A stretch of 64,000 bases of DNA, from the NCBI GenBank assembly GCA_018823175.1, contig JAHJIY010000008.1:1-64000 (forward strand), in the 5' to 3' direction. The stretch's first letter is position 1, and every line of letters begins with the position of its first letter. The notes beneath the pieces were generated by a model that was given only the letters and a program-made list of their open reading frames with translations, was not told where the DNA came from and searched no databases. Source of the DNA: Pseudomonadota bacterium. GTDB taxonomy: Bacteria; Desulfobacterota; Desulfobulbia; Desulfobulbales; JAHJIY01. Shown in pieces: positions 50,601-59,210 of this stretch. Made by a program: the position numbers and the translations under genes.

Positions 50601-53272
50601 GCCGAGCCCTCCGCCTGGGTCATCTCTTCGTAGAGTTTGAAAAGATATTCCAGCCGTTCTTCATCGCTGGTAAAGGGTTTGGCACGGTAGCATTGTTCCA
50701 CGGCCAAATCCATGGCGTGATGGGCCTGGCGCAGACCGTCCGGCATCTTGTCCGGGTCGTAGAGTTGGGCCATGGTCTTTTCCGGGTGTTTTTCCCGCTC
50801 ATCCAGGACCTGGAAGACAAGATCCTCCAGGAACTCTTTTTGTTTGTCACTGATATCCGGAAAGGGAAAGGTGTTGTAGCAGAGGGCCGAGGAGTAGCGG
50901 ATTCGGGTTTCCAGGCGGCCTGCCACGGCCCGCACCCAGGTCATGTGCATACGGGAGGAGATGACGGCGAAGATGTAGGGAGAGGCATTGTAAATGGCAT
51001 TTGCAGAATCAGTAACAACTGCCCCTTTGTCGAGAAAACCTATAGGAATATACTCCCGTCGTTCTGATGAAGTTCTTGGGACAATAATAGAGTTAGCTTC
51101 GATGTCACACCTTTGTGCAAACTTATGTGGAATTGAAGCATATCCTTGTGTTGTTTTGGCATTAGATGAAATTCTGAACTCGTAAACAGCATCAATACGC
51201 TGTTTAATTTCCGGGATACGATTTGCAACATTGAGGTCTTTATCCGTTATCCATAAGCACCATCTTTCACCGCCTCTAATAAATTCACTCGATCCATATA
51301 ATTTTCTAATAAAATTAGTTGTTTGAGGATATTTTTTTGTCAAAATCTCTTTTTCTGCAGGAGATAAAATTAAAAAACCTCCGTCTCTTGCCATACTCCC
51401 AAATACCATTTTGGGGAATGGAGATATTGGATTCTTAGTTATACCAATAAAACTGTTTCTCCCTTCTTGCAGATAAGGAGAAATATTTTTGGCATTTTTT
51501 GCTGCACTCTTTGAGTAAATTTTTTTAGTTGCATTGCTGATATTTCTTAACCCGACAATAACACAAGTCACCCCTGCATTTCCCTTGGCGCTATTTGTCC
51601 ACTTGAATGACTGATGGGCAAACCCAATCTCCAAATTTTCAAGTACACGAGGCCATAGATACCCAACTTGCTCTCCTTGGCAAATTGAGTTGGTAGCAAC
51701 AAAGCCCAATGACGCATTCTTTCCATGAATATACTCGGCCCCTTTTAAAAACCAGCAGCAGACATAGTCGGAATCCTTATAATCTTGGTGCCCATCAAAG
51801 ACAGAAGACATGTCTTTTTTCTGTTCTTTGCTTTGGTTTCGGGCACCCAAGTACGGCGGGTTTCCTAAAATATAAATCTCCGTTCCCTCCTCCTTGGGAC
51901 ACACTTCTTCCCAATCAAGTCGGGTGGCATTGCCGCAGACAATATTGCCGCCATCCTGCAGGGGCAGGGTGGGCTTAGATTCGCCAAAGACCTCTTTAAA
52001 GGCCATGTTCATCTGGTGCTCGGCCAGCCAGAGGGAGAGCTTGGCCGTCTCCTGGGCAAAGTCGTCTATCTCAATCCCGTAAAACTGGGTGAGCTTGATG
52101 TTTGACCAGGCTCTGCCTCCATCGAGGTATCGTTGCCCTCCATAGAGCCGCTGGATGATCTCAATCTCCAGCTTGCACAATTCCTTATAGGCAATAATAA
52201 GAAAATTGCCCGATCCGCAGGCCGGGTCAAAGATGCGGATATGACGCAAGCGGGTGAGGAGTTGGTTCAGCGCCTTCTTCCGCTCCCCCTTTTGCATCCT
52301 GGCATCCGCCTTTTCCAGCTCCTCATACAGATCATTCAGGAATAGCGGCTCAATAACCTTCATGATATTGGTCACCGAGGTGTAGTGCATGCCCAAGGAG
52401 CCCCGCTGGTCGCTATGGACCACAGCCTGGATCATGGAACCGAAGATGTCCGGGTTGATCTCTTTCCAGTTCAGGGCCCCGCATTCAATGATGATCTGCC
52501 GAGCCTTGCGGTTAAATTGAGGCACCGGATATTCCTCATTAAAGAGGCCGCCGTTGACATATGGGAATTGCTTCAGGTAATTGGGCAGCCCATCCCGCTC
52601 CTGCACGGAAAGCACCTGAAAGAGCTTTTGCAAGTAGGGCTGCAGATCGCTGCCATCCTCCGCCGTATGGGAGGCCAGTCCGTTGGTAAACTGATCGTTT
52701 GGGAAAATGCCGGTATCCTCGGCAAAGAAACAGAAAAGCAGCCGGGAAAGAAAGATATTCAGGGCGTGGCGCTCTGCCGCACTGTCCGTGGGGTTGTTTT
52801 CGCAAATAATATCATAGAGCCGCCCCATTCGCTCGGCGGCCCGGATATCGGCCAGGCTCTCACCCTGTACCTGGGTCTTCTCCAATCCAGCCCAGGGCAG
52901 GAAAAAATCAAAATGGTTGGGCAAATCCTTAAAAGAAATATCAAGACTGTCATCGGTCTTACTGTCAATGGCCAGCAAGGTATGAAAATCGGTGACTATC
53001 AGAAAGCGGGGCTTCTGTTTGGCAGTCTCGGTGCCCGTTTTCATATCATCAATAATGGTATGCAGATCACCCTTGGCCGCTGTCTTAAAATAGAGCTTCT
53101 TCTTCCAGAGAATCTCCCCAGCTGTTTTTGTCTGATTATAAGTCCCCTGTTTCAGCCGGGTGATGGCGGCTTTCGGGAGGCCATAGGCCATCAATAAATC
53201 ATAAATAAAATCTTCTTTGTCAGATTGCTGAACGATTGCTCTTATATCTTCTTCTAATTTTTGAATATTCAT
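50597..53272 (-). CDS. MmeI-like N6-adenine DNA methyltransferase without a visible nuclease motif
   Basis: The 891-residue protein has the MmeI/type IIG helical spacer (FLSRLLFCFFAEDTGIF, SLGMHYTSVTNIMKVIEPLF) and methylase motif I, IFDPACGSGNFLIIAYKELC (348-358 core). Motif IV is GNPPYLG (NPPY at 471-474), followed by a target-recognition region and a helical C-terminus. In MmeI the N-terminus carries a D-x-ExK nuclease; here the first 120 residues (GEILWKKKLYFKTAAKGDLH, FLIVTDFHTLLAID) show no ExK motif. It is therefore probably a stand-alone modification/recognition subunit that needs the GIY-YIG and helicase partners for cutting. Confidence 0.9.
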   Translation of the reverse strand: MNIQKLEEDIRAIVQQSDKEDFIYDLLMAYGLPKAAITRLKQGTYNQTKTAGEILWKKKLYFKTAAKGDLHTIIDDMKTGTETAKQKPRFLIVTDFHTLLAIDSKTDDSLDISFKDLPNHFDFFLPWAGLEKTQVQGESLADIRAAERMGRLYDIICENNPTDSAAERHALNIFLSRLLFCFFAEDTGIFPNDQFTNGLASHTAEDGSDLQPYLQKLFQVLSVQERDGLPNYLKQFPYVNGGLFNEEYPVPQFNRKARQIIIECGALNWKEINPDIFGSMIQAVVHSDQRGSLGMHYTSVTNIMKVIEPLFLNDLYEELEKADARMQKGERKKALNQLLTRLRHIRIFDPACGSGNFLIIAYKELCKLEIEIIQRLYGGQRYLDGGRAWSNIKLTQFYGIEIDDFAQETAKLSLWLAEHQMNMAFKEVFGESKPTLPLQDGGNIVCGNATRLDWEEVCPKEEGTEIYILGNPPYLGARNQSKEQKKDMSSVFDGHQDYKDSDYVCCWFLKGAEYIHGKNASLGFVATNSICQGEQVGYLWPRVLENLEIGFAHQSFKWTNSAKGNAGVTCVIVGLRNISNATKKIYSKSAAKNAKNISPYLQEGRNSFIGITKNPISPFPKMVFGSMARDGGFLILSPAEKEILTKKYPQTTNFIRKLYGSSEFIRGGERWCLWITDKDLNVANRIPEIKQRIDAVYEFRISSNAKTTQGYASIPHKFAQRCDIEANSIIVPRTSSERREYIPIGFLDKGAVVTDSANAIYNASPYIFAVISSRMHMTWVRAVAGRLETRIRYSSALCYNTFPFPDISDKQKEFLEDLVFQVLDEREKHPEKTMAQLYDPDKMPDGLRQAHHAMDLAVEQCYRAKPFTSDEERLEYLFKLYEEMTQAEGSA

Positions 53273-53308
53273 AATCGGCTTTATGTGATAAGAAAAATCA
53301 TTTTACCT

Positions 53309-53500
53309 TCATGATGTTGCTGATTGGCTATTCGCCAGCCACTGGTCAATAATGTCCCGCCTGAACCGCCAGTGCTTACCCACCTTCTGACCGGGAACCT
53401 CTCCCTTCTGTGCCAGCTTATACAAGGAGGACTTGGAGATTTTCAGATAGACGGCCAACTCTTCGATGGTGAGCACATTGTCCTGCTTTTCAGTCATCAT
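53309..53500 (-). CDS. Excisionase-family (MerR-like HTH) small DNA-binding protein
   Basis: The 63-residue protein reads NVLTIEELAVYLKISKSSLY, KLAQKGEVPGQKVGKHWRFR, RDIIDQWL, a canonical HTH_17/excisionase domain. It lies 36 bp upstream of the methyltransferase gene in the same direction. It may be the island's excisionase, or the regulator of the defence operon, since it is far from the integrase but first in the operon. Confidence 0.88.
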   Translation of the reverse strand: MMTEKQDNVLTIEELAVYLKISKSSLYKLAQKGEVPGQKVGKHWRFRRDIIDQWLANSQSATS

Positions 53501-53678
53501 AGGTCCCGCATTAGAGTGAATTGTATTATCCGTTCTTAGCAGTTAATAGACGGAGCGGCAAGGGTTTTCATTGACGGTTCCTTGCAGCAAACCAGCATCA
53601 GGGGTGTCAAGGAAGAGGAATAGACACGCAGACGAACGGTAACGATTGTCGCGCAGGCAGGAAGGGTCTGGCCTTTGC

Positions 53679-54782
53679 TCAGAGTTTGACCCCGGCGGTG
53701 TTCAATCTTTTTGCGAGTGCGTCGGCAAAGGTGTCGAAATCGTTTTTTATTGGTTCTTGGGGCTTTGCCAGGTCGCGGATGATTTCAGCCTGCCGGGGGC
53801 AGGCGACTTCACCGTAACTCAGAAAGGTTGTCAGAACCTTTTCATGGCCCAGGTTCTGGCTCCATGCCTTGAACTCTTCCGGGCTTTTGCAGATTTCCTG
53901 CCCGAGTTTGACGAGGGTATTTCTGAAGCTGTGCGGGTTGAAATACGGCAGCTCAGCAGCGATGAAGGCGTTTTTGAATATGGTGCGGATGGGAGATGCG
54001 TTGCTCCAGTGTTTTCGGTCCAGCCCGGCGGCTTCAAAATGGCAAGATGGCCCAACCTTCATGAGGGTTGCCGGAAAGAGCGGATCATCATTGCCCCAGA
54101 GATTTTCATCCCGGAGATAGCGCACCCAGTCCGATACAATTTCATGAATCTCTTTACCTACCGGGAAAAAGTAGGTGGTGAAGGTCTTGCTGAATTTCGT
54201 TTGCACCTCGCGGGCATCCTGATTGACACACCCGGCCAGAAGATCAATGTGCTTCAGCTTCATTGAGGCAATGGCGCTGTCCCGTGCGCCGGTCAACAAG
54301 GTGAAAGCGATCAGGGCGCGGTTGCGTCTTTCAATATCGGTATCGGCGGGCATGGTGCTGATAACATGATTGATCTGCTTCATGGTCGGCGCTTTCTGGT
54401 TCCGCTTGGCGGTGGCGATTCTGGTGTCCTTGTCTGACAGATTAAAATACTCCGCGTCTGAATACTGAATGCGGGACTTATAGCCCGGCTCTCGGGACAG
54501 CCATTTGAAGAATCTTTTCAGTTGGTTCAGGGTGGCATGCAAAGTTGCCTTGCTCAGTTTCTCCCCGGAACGCTGCCCCTTCTGCTCGGCAAGATGTTTC
54601 TTGAAATTGATAGCCTGTTGAAAGTGGAATTTTTTGAAATCCCTGAAGCTGGTATATACCTCGAAACGGTTCAGGGCCTTGGCCGCTGCATCAATGGTCG
54701 GCTCGCTGTGCCGCTTTGCTTCCTTCAGAAAGGCAAAATATTTGCGCTTGATTCTTTCATTGGCCGGGTTGTGTTTTTTCAT
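53679..54782 (-). CDS. Second tyrosine recombinase
   Basis: The 367-residue protein has an N-terminal SAM-like core-binding domain (ATLHATLNQLKRFFKWLSRE) and catalytic residues Arg167 (LLTGARDSAI), His284 and Arg287 (NPHSFRNTL), His313 (NLGHEKV) and the nucleophile Tyr323 (FLSYGE). It lacks the arm-binding domain of the P4-type integrase at the island end. Located inside the island next to an HTH/zinc-ribbon gene (12 bp away), the pair recurs as a module in islands of other bacteria as far as I recall. It could resolve or move a sub-element or the defence operon. Confidence 0.9.
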   Translation of the reverse strand: MKKHNPANERIKRKYFAFLKEAKRHSEPTIDAAAKALNRFEVYTSFRDFKKFHFQQAINFKKHLAEQKGQRSGEKLSKATLHATLNQLKRFFKWLSREPGYKSRIQYSDAEYFNLSDKDTRIATAKRNQKAPTMKQINHVISTMPADTDIERRNRALIAFTLLTGARDSAIASMKLKHIDLLAGCVNQDAREVQTKFSKTFTTYFFPVGKEIHEIVSDWVRYLRDENLWGNDDPLFPATLMKVGPSCHFEAAGLDRKHWSNASPIRTIFKNAFIAAELPYFNPHSFRNTLVKLGQEICKSPEEFKAWSQNLGHEKVLTTFLSYGEVACPRQAEIIRDLAKPQEPIKNDFDTFADALAKRLNTAGVKL

Positions 54783-54794
54783 GTTTTGTACTCC

Positions 54795-55268
54795 CTATCT
54801 CAAATCACAGTTTACGGAGGGCTTTAAACTATCAACTATGTGTCGCAACTCTTCCGGGAACGTGATGTCGATATTGCCGCTTACCTCTCCGATTTTCGCC
54901 AAACTGACCCGCCTGTTCATGATGGCGTCACATACCGGACAAATGGCCATCAGGTTGCCGGTCTTTTCGTTTACTGGTGAATACTCCGCCATATCTTCCC
55001 CCGCTGGCCTCGGAACACGGCACCGAACACAGTAGAGTTCTCCCGGCTTGCAAGTCTGCTTGTTTTTTGTCCGTCGCTCTTTCAGAAACTCCACCAAGAC
55101 AATGCCTTGAATAAGGGTGGGCCTTTTGCTGTCAATGGGGGCGAGTCCATTTTTCTTGACCCAGTTATGCACGGTATTTTTGTGGATGCCGAACAAATCA
55201 GCGATCTCTTCCACGGTGTAGCTGCGGTGAGTTTTAACCAGGCGGTGATTTGGATGCCGTTTCCCCAT
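54795..55268 (-). CDS. HTH plus zinc-ribbon protein paired with the recombinase
   Basis: The 157-residue protein has an N-terminal HTH (YTVEEIADLFGIHKNTVHNW VKKNGLAPIDSKRPTLIQG) and a central zinc ribbon (YCVRCRVPRP...ICPVCDAIM, two CxxC pairs). A short C-terminal part follows. It is read in the same direction as, and 12 bp upstream of, the second recombinase gene, so the two probably form one unit. It may direct the recombinase to its DNA site or regulate it. Confidence 0.85.
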   Translation of the reverse strand: MGKRHPNHRLVKTHRSYTVEEIADLFGIHKNTVHNWVKKNGLAPIDSKRPTLIQGIVLVEFLKERRTKNKQTCKPGELYCVRCRVPRPAGEDMAEYSPVNEKTGNLMAICPVCDAIMNRRVSLAKIGEVSGNIDITFPEELRHIVDSLKPSVNCDLR

Positions 55269-55317
55269 GATTCAGACTTCCCCGCTTGTTTGCCGTATGG
55301 TTGCCGTAGAGTGGTAT

Positions 55318-55953
55318 CTATAGAATAGTATCAAGATTGTTACTCCAAAGAAGTTGTTGCCCTGACTGGCATTTATCCTCATAGACACTGGCTTTCACGT
55401 TATTACTGCCCTCTTTTCGAGTATCAGATTTGCTACTCGAAAGTGTTCGGGGCTTTTCATCTGGAGTGACAGATTTGCTACGTGAAGCGGCCTTTTTAGG
55501 TATCAATTCTGTTACCGAAGATTTTTTCCTCTTGGCGTGAAAGGCTGTCCATCCTCTTGCCTGTCGGCTGTCTTTTATGCGGGGATTTTTGGCCGGACGA
55601 AACGAAGGCTTGCCGTAATCTTTCCAGCGATCATCAATGAAATACTTGGTCATGTCCCCGGAACGGCCACCGGAACCTTGATGGGCAATGTCGAGAAAGC
55701 CTTTCGCCATCAACTCGTCAATGGCGTTTCTGAACTCTCGACGGCCAATTCCTTTATGTTCCGCCTCGGAATATGGATAGACGATTTCACCATTGTTTTT
55801 GATGATCCAGTCATCCGACCTTTTGGCCCTCTTCACTGGCTCCATCTGCCGTTTCCGGAGAAAGTCCAGATACACAATGAGCGACCATTTTTTCAGGGAT
55901 CGGAACGCTGAAGACCTCAGCAGGTCTTTGTCAAACCAGATATTTTTCATCAT
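55318..55953 (-). CDS. Island protein with winged-helix-like N-terminus, unknown
   Basis: The open frame extends upstream across the AlpA gene, but MMKNIWFDKDLLRSSAFRSL at 55953 is the natural start, 19 bp after the AlpA stop. The 211-residue product has a DNA-binding-like helical start (KKWSLIVYLDFLRKRQMEPV), then EHKGIGRREFRNAIDELMAK, a winged-helix-type segment, GFLDIAHQGSGGRSGDMTKY, and a basic Ser/Lys-rich disordered tail. Its position after AlpA suggests a replication-initiation or regulatory role for the island; this is inference. Confidence 0.7.
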   Translation of the reverse strand: MMKNIWFDKDLLRSSAFRSLKKWSLIVYLDFLRKRQMEPVKRAKRSDDWIIKNNGEIVYPYSEAEHKGIGRREFRNAIDELMAKGFLDIAHQGSGGRSGDMTKYFIDDRWKDYGKPSFRPAKNPRIKDSRQARGWTAFHAKRKKSSVTELIPKKAASRSKSVTPDEKPRTLSSSKSDTRKEGSNNVKASVYEDKCQSGQQLLWSNNLDTIL

Positions 55954-55972
55954 AGTCAGCCAGCAAGCAGAA

Positions 55973-56182
55973 TTAACTGTTGTTGCGAACTTCCAGCCTG
56001 GCGGCCAGCCATGCCTCAATCTCATTTTCCAGCCAGCCAACAGCACGCGCCCCCAGGTTGACCGGTCTCGGGAAAGTTCCTTCCTGAATACGAAGATAAA
56101 TAGTTGACCGGGACAAGCCTGTCCGCTTCTCAACCTGCTTGCGCCGGAGGATGGAAAGTTTCTCTTGGATTGTGTTCGCCAT
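55973..56182 (-). CDS. AlpA-family transcriptional regulator/excisionase
   Basis: The 69-residue protein reads MANTIQEKLSILRRKQVEKR, TGLSRSTIYLRIQEGTFPRP, VNLGARAVGWLENEIEAWLA, which is the AlpA consensus (prophage CP4-57 regulatory type). Such proteins activate integrase or excision in P4-like islands. It is followed by the 211-residue gene in what looks like an operon, and a 215-bp non-coding gap separates it from the 405-residue gene. Confidence 0.95.
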   Translation of the reverse strand: MANTIQEKLSILRRKQVEKRTGLSRSTIYLRIQEGTFPRPVNLGARAVGWLENEIEAWLAARLEVRNNS

Positions 56183-56397
56183 AGCAATACCTCATAAATT
56201 GAAAATGGATGTTGTTAGTCTATGGTGGTATTTATAATGACTTAAAAACGAACGGTCATCGCGTGTTGCAATGGTTGGCGTTGCAATTGCAGCGATGTCA
56301 TTTTTACACTGCGCTGATAGTGCGAACTGCTCTGAGGGAGTGAAACAGCTTTAGATGGGGACAAGGGAGGGATTAGAGGCAGAAAAGACGGGCCAAA

Positions 56398-57615
56398 TCA
56401 ATCCAGATCGTCGTTGAGTGCTCTTTTGGCAACAGCAAACTTCTCGGCAAGGGTTCTTTCCGTCAACCCCTTAAAACCGGCATATTTCTTACTTAAAAAC
56501 TCTCTCAGCTTTGCTTCGCTGGGAAAATCAACATCACCGTGATCTTTGTGGATGAAGGTTTCCAGCATGGCTCCAATGATGTTTAGGTATGTTGTTTCGG
56601 CACGACTATCTAGAGGAGACCCATTATCAGAATCAGTCTTAGATAAACGCTCTTGCAGGTCAATCAAGGCTTGTGTCCTGACCACAAGCACACTGTCTTC
56701 TGGCAAACCACCTGCCGGATAAAAATCGTCATCACGATTCCTTGGTTTATCAAGGTTTTTTTTACGTTGGTCAAGGAGCTTTTCAGCTTCTATTTCGTCG
56801 ATTTCATTATTGGCAATTCTCTTATCGAGACCTTTACGGTAGAAATCAAGGCTCTTCTGCTTTGATTCGTCGCTGTTTTGGTAATCAATCCATTCTTTGT
56901 CAAACGATTCTTGAACTTGAAAGACCACCCCATCTTCTCTTTCAACAAAAGCACCGTCCAATCCTGTAAGGGTAATTTCAGGCCCGTTTGTTAACATTTG
57001 ATATTGGTGTTCAATGTCAATACTTTCGGTGCCTAACATGGGCAAATCCCAGACATCCTTAATGGTGAAAACCTTTCCCCTAAAGCTATCTGTACTGGGC
57101 GGGACTTTACCCCCAAACTTTTCTGATTGTCTTCGGTGGTCGATTATTGCCTGCTCGATCATATTTGAGAGGAGTTCAGATTGAACTTCAGGAGATAGTT
57201 TGTTTAACAAAGAGTTTTTTAGCTCTTCATTTTTACCCTTGCTTAAAAAATTATTTTGATGCTGCTTGCTCAATTCGTCATCTTTTAGATAGAAAGCCAT
57301 GTCAAATCCTGAAAAATAAACAGCTATCATACCGTCTTGGGCCGCAAGCGTTTTGGCATTCTCCCAAGATGCATTTTCTCTAAGTTTTACTTCCCACTCC
57401 TCAAAAGGCAAAAATGTATCGCCACGCTTTGCATAACCATGATTCACGAAGTTTACTGACAATTTTAAATGCCTATCCAGACCCAGACGTAAAACATCAG
57501 CTTCAGACACCTCTTCCCCAAACATTATTGATAAGTGCTTAGCTGTTTCCTGGATCGTAAGCCATTCTTTCAGTTTAAAGAGTTTGCTTTTGATGGATGT
57601 TTGTTTGTTGCTCAT
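56398..57615 (-). CDS. Island-associated protein of unknown function (405 residues)
   Basis: The protein begins with a helical segment (LKEWLTIQETAKHLSIMFGE EVSEADVLRLGLDRHLKLSV) that looks HTH-like. It has a middle region of mixed structure and ends FPSEAKLREFLSKKYAGFKG LTERTLAEKFAVAKRALND. No catalytic motif is recognised. Similar long proteins commonly follow the integrase in tRNA islands of proteobacteria. It is the gene next to the integrase. I cannot give it a function. Confidence 0.75.
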   Translation of the reverse strand: MSNKQTSIKSKLFKLKEWLTIQETAKHLSIMFGEEVSEADVLRLGLDRHLKLSVNFVNHGYAKRGDTFLPFEEWEVKLRENASWENAKTLAAQDGMIAVYFSGFDMAFYLKDDELSKQHQNNFLSKGKNEELKNSLLNKLSPEVQSELLSNMIEQAIIDHRRQSEKFGGKVPPSTDSFRGKVFTIKDVWDLPMLGTESIDIEHQYQMLTNGPEITLTGLDGAFVEREDGVVFQVQESFDKEWIDYQNSDESKQKSLDFYRKGLDKRIANNEIDEIEAEKLLDQRKKNLDKPRNRDDDFYPAGGLPEDSVLVVRTQALIDLQERLSKTDSDNGSPLDSRAETTYLNIIGAMLETFIHKDHGDVDFPSEAKLREFLSKKYAGFKGLTERTLAEKFAVAKRALNDDLD

Positions 57616-57780
57616 AGCAGGGCACCTTTTAATTTTCCCAGATAATCATCCCATGCCTGCATCATCTTCCTACGTTCCGGTAAATGTTGCGCATGGTTAT
57701 AGGCAGCTTTTAATATGTTAGGAACACATTAAACAATTTGTATTTTCATAGATGCGTACTTCATAAAGCCTAAATTGCGG

Positions 57781-59019
57781 CTAGATTATTTTTTGATTCA
57801 ACGACAATATTTCCGCACCATATTCAAGTGCATGCAGAGTATTTCCCCACCACCCCAGAAGTTGTCTTCTTTGCTCAAGGTATTCTGCTCTGTTGTATGC
57901 CCGCTTTATTTTATTTTTTTCTTCGTGGGCCAGTGCCTTTTCTATGACCTCACCGGGAAACCCGGATTTTTCATAGGCCATTGATGAAAATGATGCACGG
58001 AATCCATGAGGAGTTGCGATACCTTTGTACCCCATATCCCGCAAGGCTTTTGACATGGCATTGTCACTCATGGGTTTATTGATGTCCCGAGTGCTTGGAA
58101 AAATAAGACCTTCTGTTCCCCATAATTTTCCAGCGCGTTGAAGAATAGCAACAGCCTGTCTGGATAAGGGAACCACGTGGGCTCTTCTCATTTTCATGCG
58201 CTCAGCAGGAATCTCCCAGATTTTCTCTTCGAGGTTAATTTCTTCCCAATTGGCGCAACGTACCTCTCCAGACCGGCAAGCCGTGAGCGCAGTGAACTGA
58301 AGCGTCAGCTTTGTCGTGATATGCATTTTATTGCTCGCAGTAATGTCGCGAAGTAATTTCCCTAGTTTTTTGTCAAAGACAGCTGGCATATGTTCAACAG
58401 TTTTTGACTTCAGGACACCCTGCATATCTGCCGCAGGGTTGTAGGTGGCCATTCCGGTCTGCACTGCGTAGCGGAAAACAGCATTCATACGCTGTAGGAC
58501 TTTTCGAGCAATCTCCAGGCTTCCTCTATTTTCAATTTTTCTAAGGACATTTAATATTTCAGGAGGGGTAATTAAATCAATCGGCTTGCTGCCTATGGGG
58601 CCGAAAACATTATTTTGCAAAGTTGAGAGAACAGAAGTAGCATGATTAGGACTCCATCCTCCTTTCTGTTGGTCTATCCATTCAAGAGCGACATATTCAA
58701 AAGAGTTGGCCCGTTGCTGTTTTTCCTCTGTTTCCTTTTCCCTGTTTGCCTGTTTTATTTTTCTTCTGTTCAGAGTAGGGTTTATTCCCTTCTTTACAAG
58801 GTTTTGTGCTGCCTCATGCTTTTTCCTTGCGTCTGAGAGCGAGAGATTAGGATAGCGTCCAATGACATACATCTGTTGTTTGTCATCCAGCCTGTAGCGA
58901 TAGAGCCAGCGCTTCACACCTGACTTAGTTATTTCATAGCAAAGACCGCCGCCATCAGGGAGCCGACCAGGCTCTTTCATATTACGGACTTCTAATACAG
59001 TCAATTTGGCCACTGACAT
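57781..59019 (-). CDS. int: P4-type tyrosine integrase
   Basis: The 412-residue integrase has the N-terminal DUF4102/Arm DNA-binding domain (PDGGGLCYEITKSGVKRWLY RYRLDDKQQMYVIGRYPNLS), a core-binding domain and the catalytic domain with Arg (ALTACRSGEVR), HGFRASF (His-x-x-Arg) and the nucleophile Tyr in KRAYNRAEYLEQRRQLLGWW. The start could be ATG 59019 or the GTG at 59013, which has AGAAGG eight bases upstream and would give the more usual VAKLTVLEVRN opening. It abuts tRNA-Leu, its target, at the island's right end. Confidence 0.95.
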   Translation of the reverse strand: MSVAKLTVLEVRNMKEPGRLPDGGGLCYEITKSGVKRWLYRYRLDDKQQMYVIGRYPNLSLSDARKKHEAAQNLVKKGINPTLNRRKIKQANREKETEEKQQRANSFEYVALEWIDQQKGGWSPNHATSVLSTLQNNVFGPIGSKPIDLITPPEILNVLRKIENRGSLEIARKVLQRMNAVFRYAVQTGMATYNPAADMQGVLKSKTVEHMPAVFDKKLGKLLRDITASNKMHITTKLTLQFTALTACRSGEVRCANWEEINLEEKIWEIPAERMKMRRAHVVPLSRQAVAILQRAGKLWGTEGLIFPSTRDINKPMSDNAMSKALRDMGYKGIATPHGFRASFSSMAYEKSGFPGEVIEKALAHEEKNKIKRAYNRAEYLEQRRQLLGWWGNTLHALEYGAEILSLNQKII

Positions 59020-59026
59020 CACCTTC

Positions 59027-59090
59027 TGTGTGTATTTTGTCTATCTAGTTCGTCTTTAGTTAAAAATATACACACACGTACACACAAAAG
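59027..59090. promoter_or_regulatory. Candidate integrase arm-binding sites, right end
   Basis: TGTGTGTATTTT (inverse of AAAATACACACA, 59027-59038) and AATATACACACACGTACACA (59065-59084) lie between the integrase gene and tRNA-Leu. They resemble the AATACACAC cluster at the left end of the island, and the first lies just upstream of the integrase start. Confidence 0.5.
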
Positions 59091-59142
59091 GCAATGGATT
59101 TCTTCGGATGTTTTCGGAACAGAATGGACGATAAAAGCCAAC

Positions 59143-59177
59143 AAAAAAGCCCCAATGCCTTGTTGGCATGGGGCTTT
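59143..59177 (-). terminator. Rho-independent terminator after tRNA-Leu
   Basis: AAAGCCCCATGCC and GGCATTGGGGCTTT form a stem with one bulge, and the minus strand continues with T6. It lies inside the island and so replaced the terminator that originally followed the tRNA. Confidence 0.8.
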
Positions 59178-59210
59178 CAAGAACTTACTGGAAGTTCTAA
59201 GACTAAAAAA

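Noticed and set aside
49464-50633. 389-codon plus-strand open frame opposite the AlbA-type gene
   Set aside because: The minus-strand protein has clear AlbA_2 and ATPase features and operon overlaps; the antisense frame is a shadow.
52385-53197. 270-codon plus-strand open frame opposite the methyltransferase
   Set aside because: It lies fully within a gene with adenine methylase motifs on the other strand and has no family features.
55954-56187. Upstream extension of the 211-residue island gene
   Set aside because: It overlaps the whole AlpA gene in another frame and encodes an arginine/tryptophan-rich, non-protein-like sequence; ATG 55953 is the natural start.
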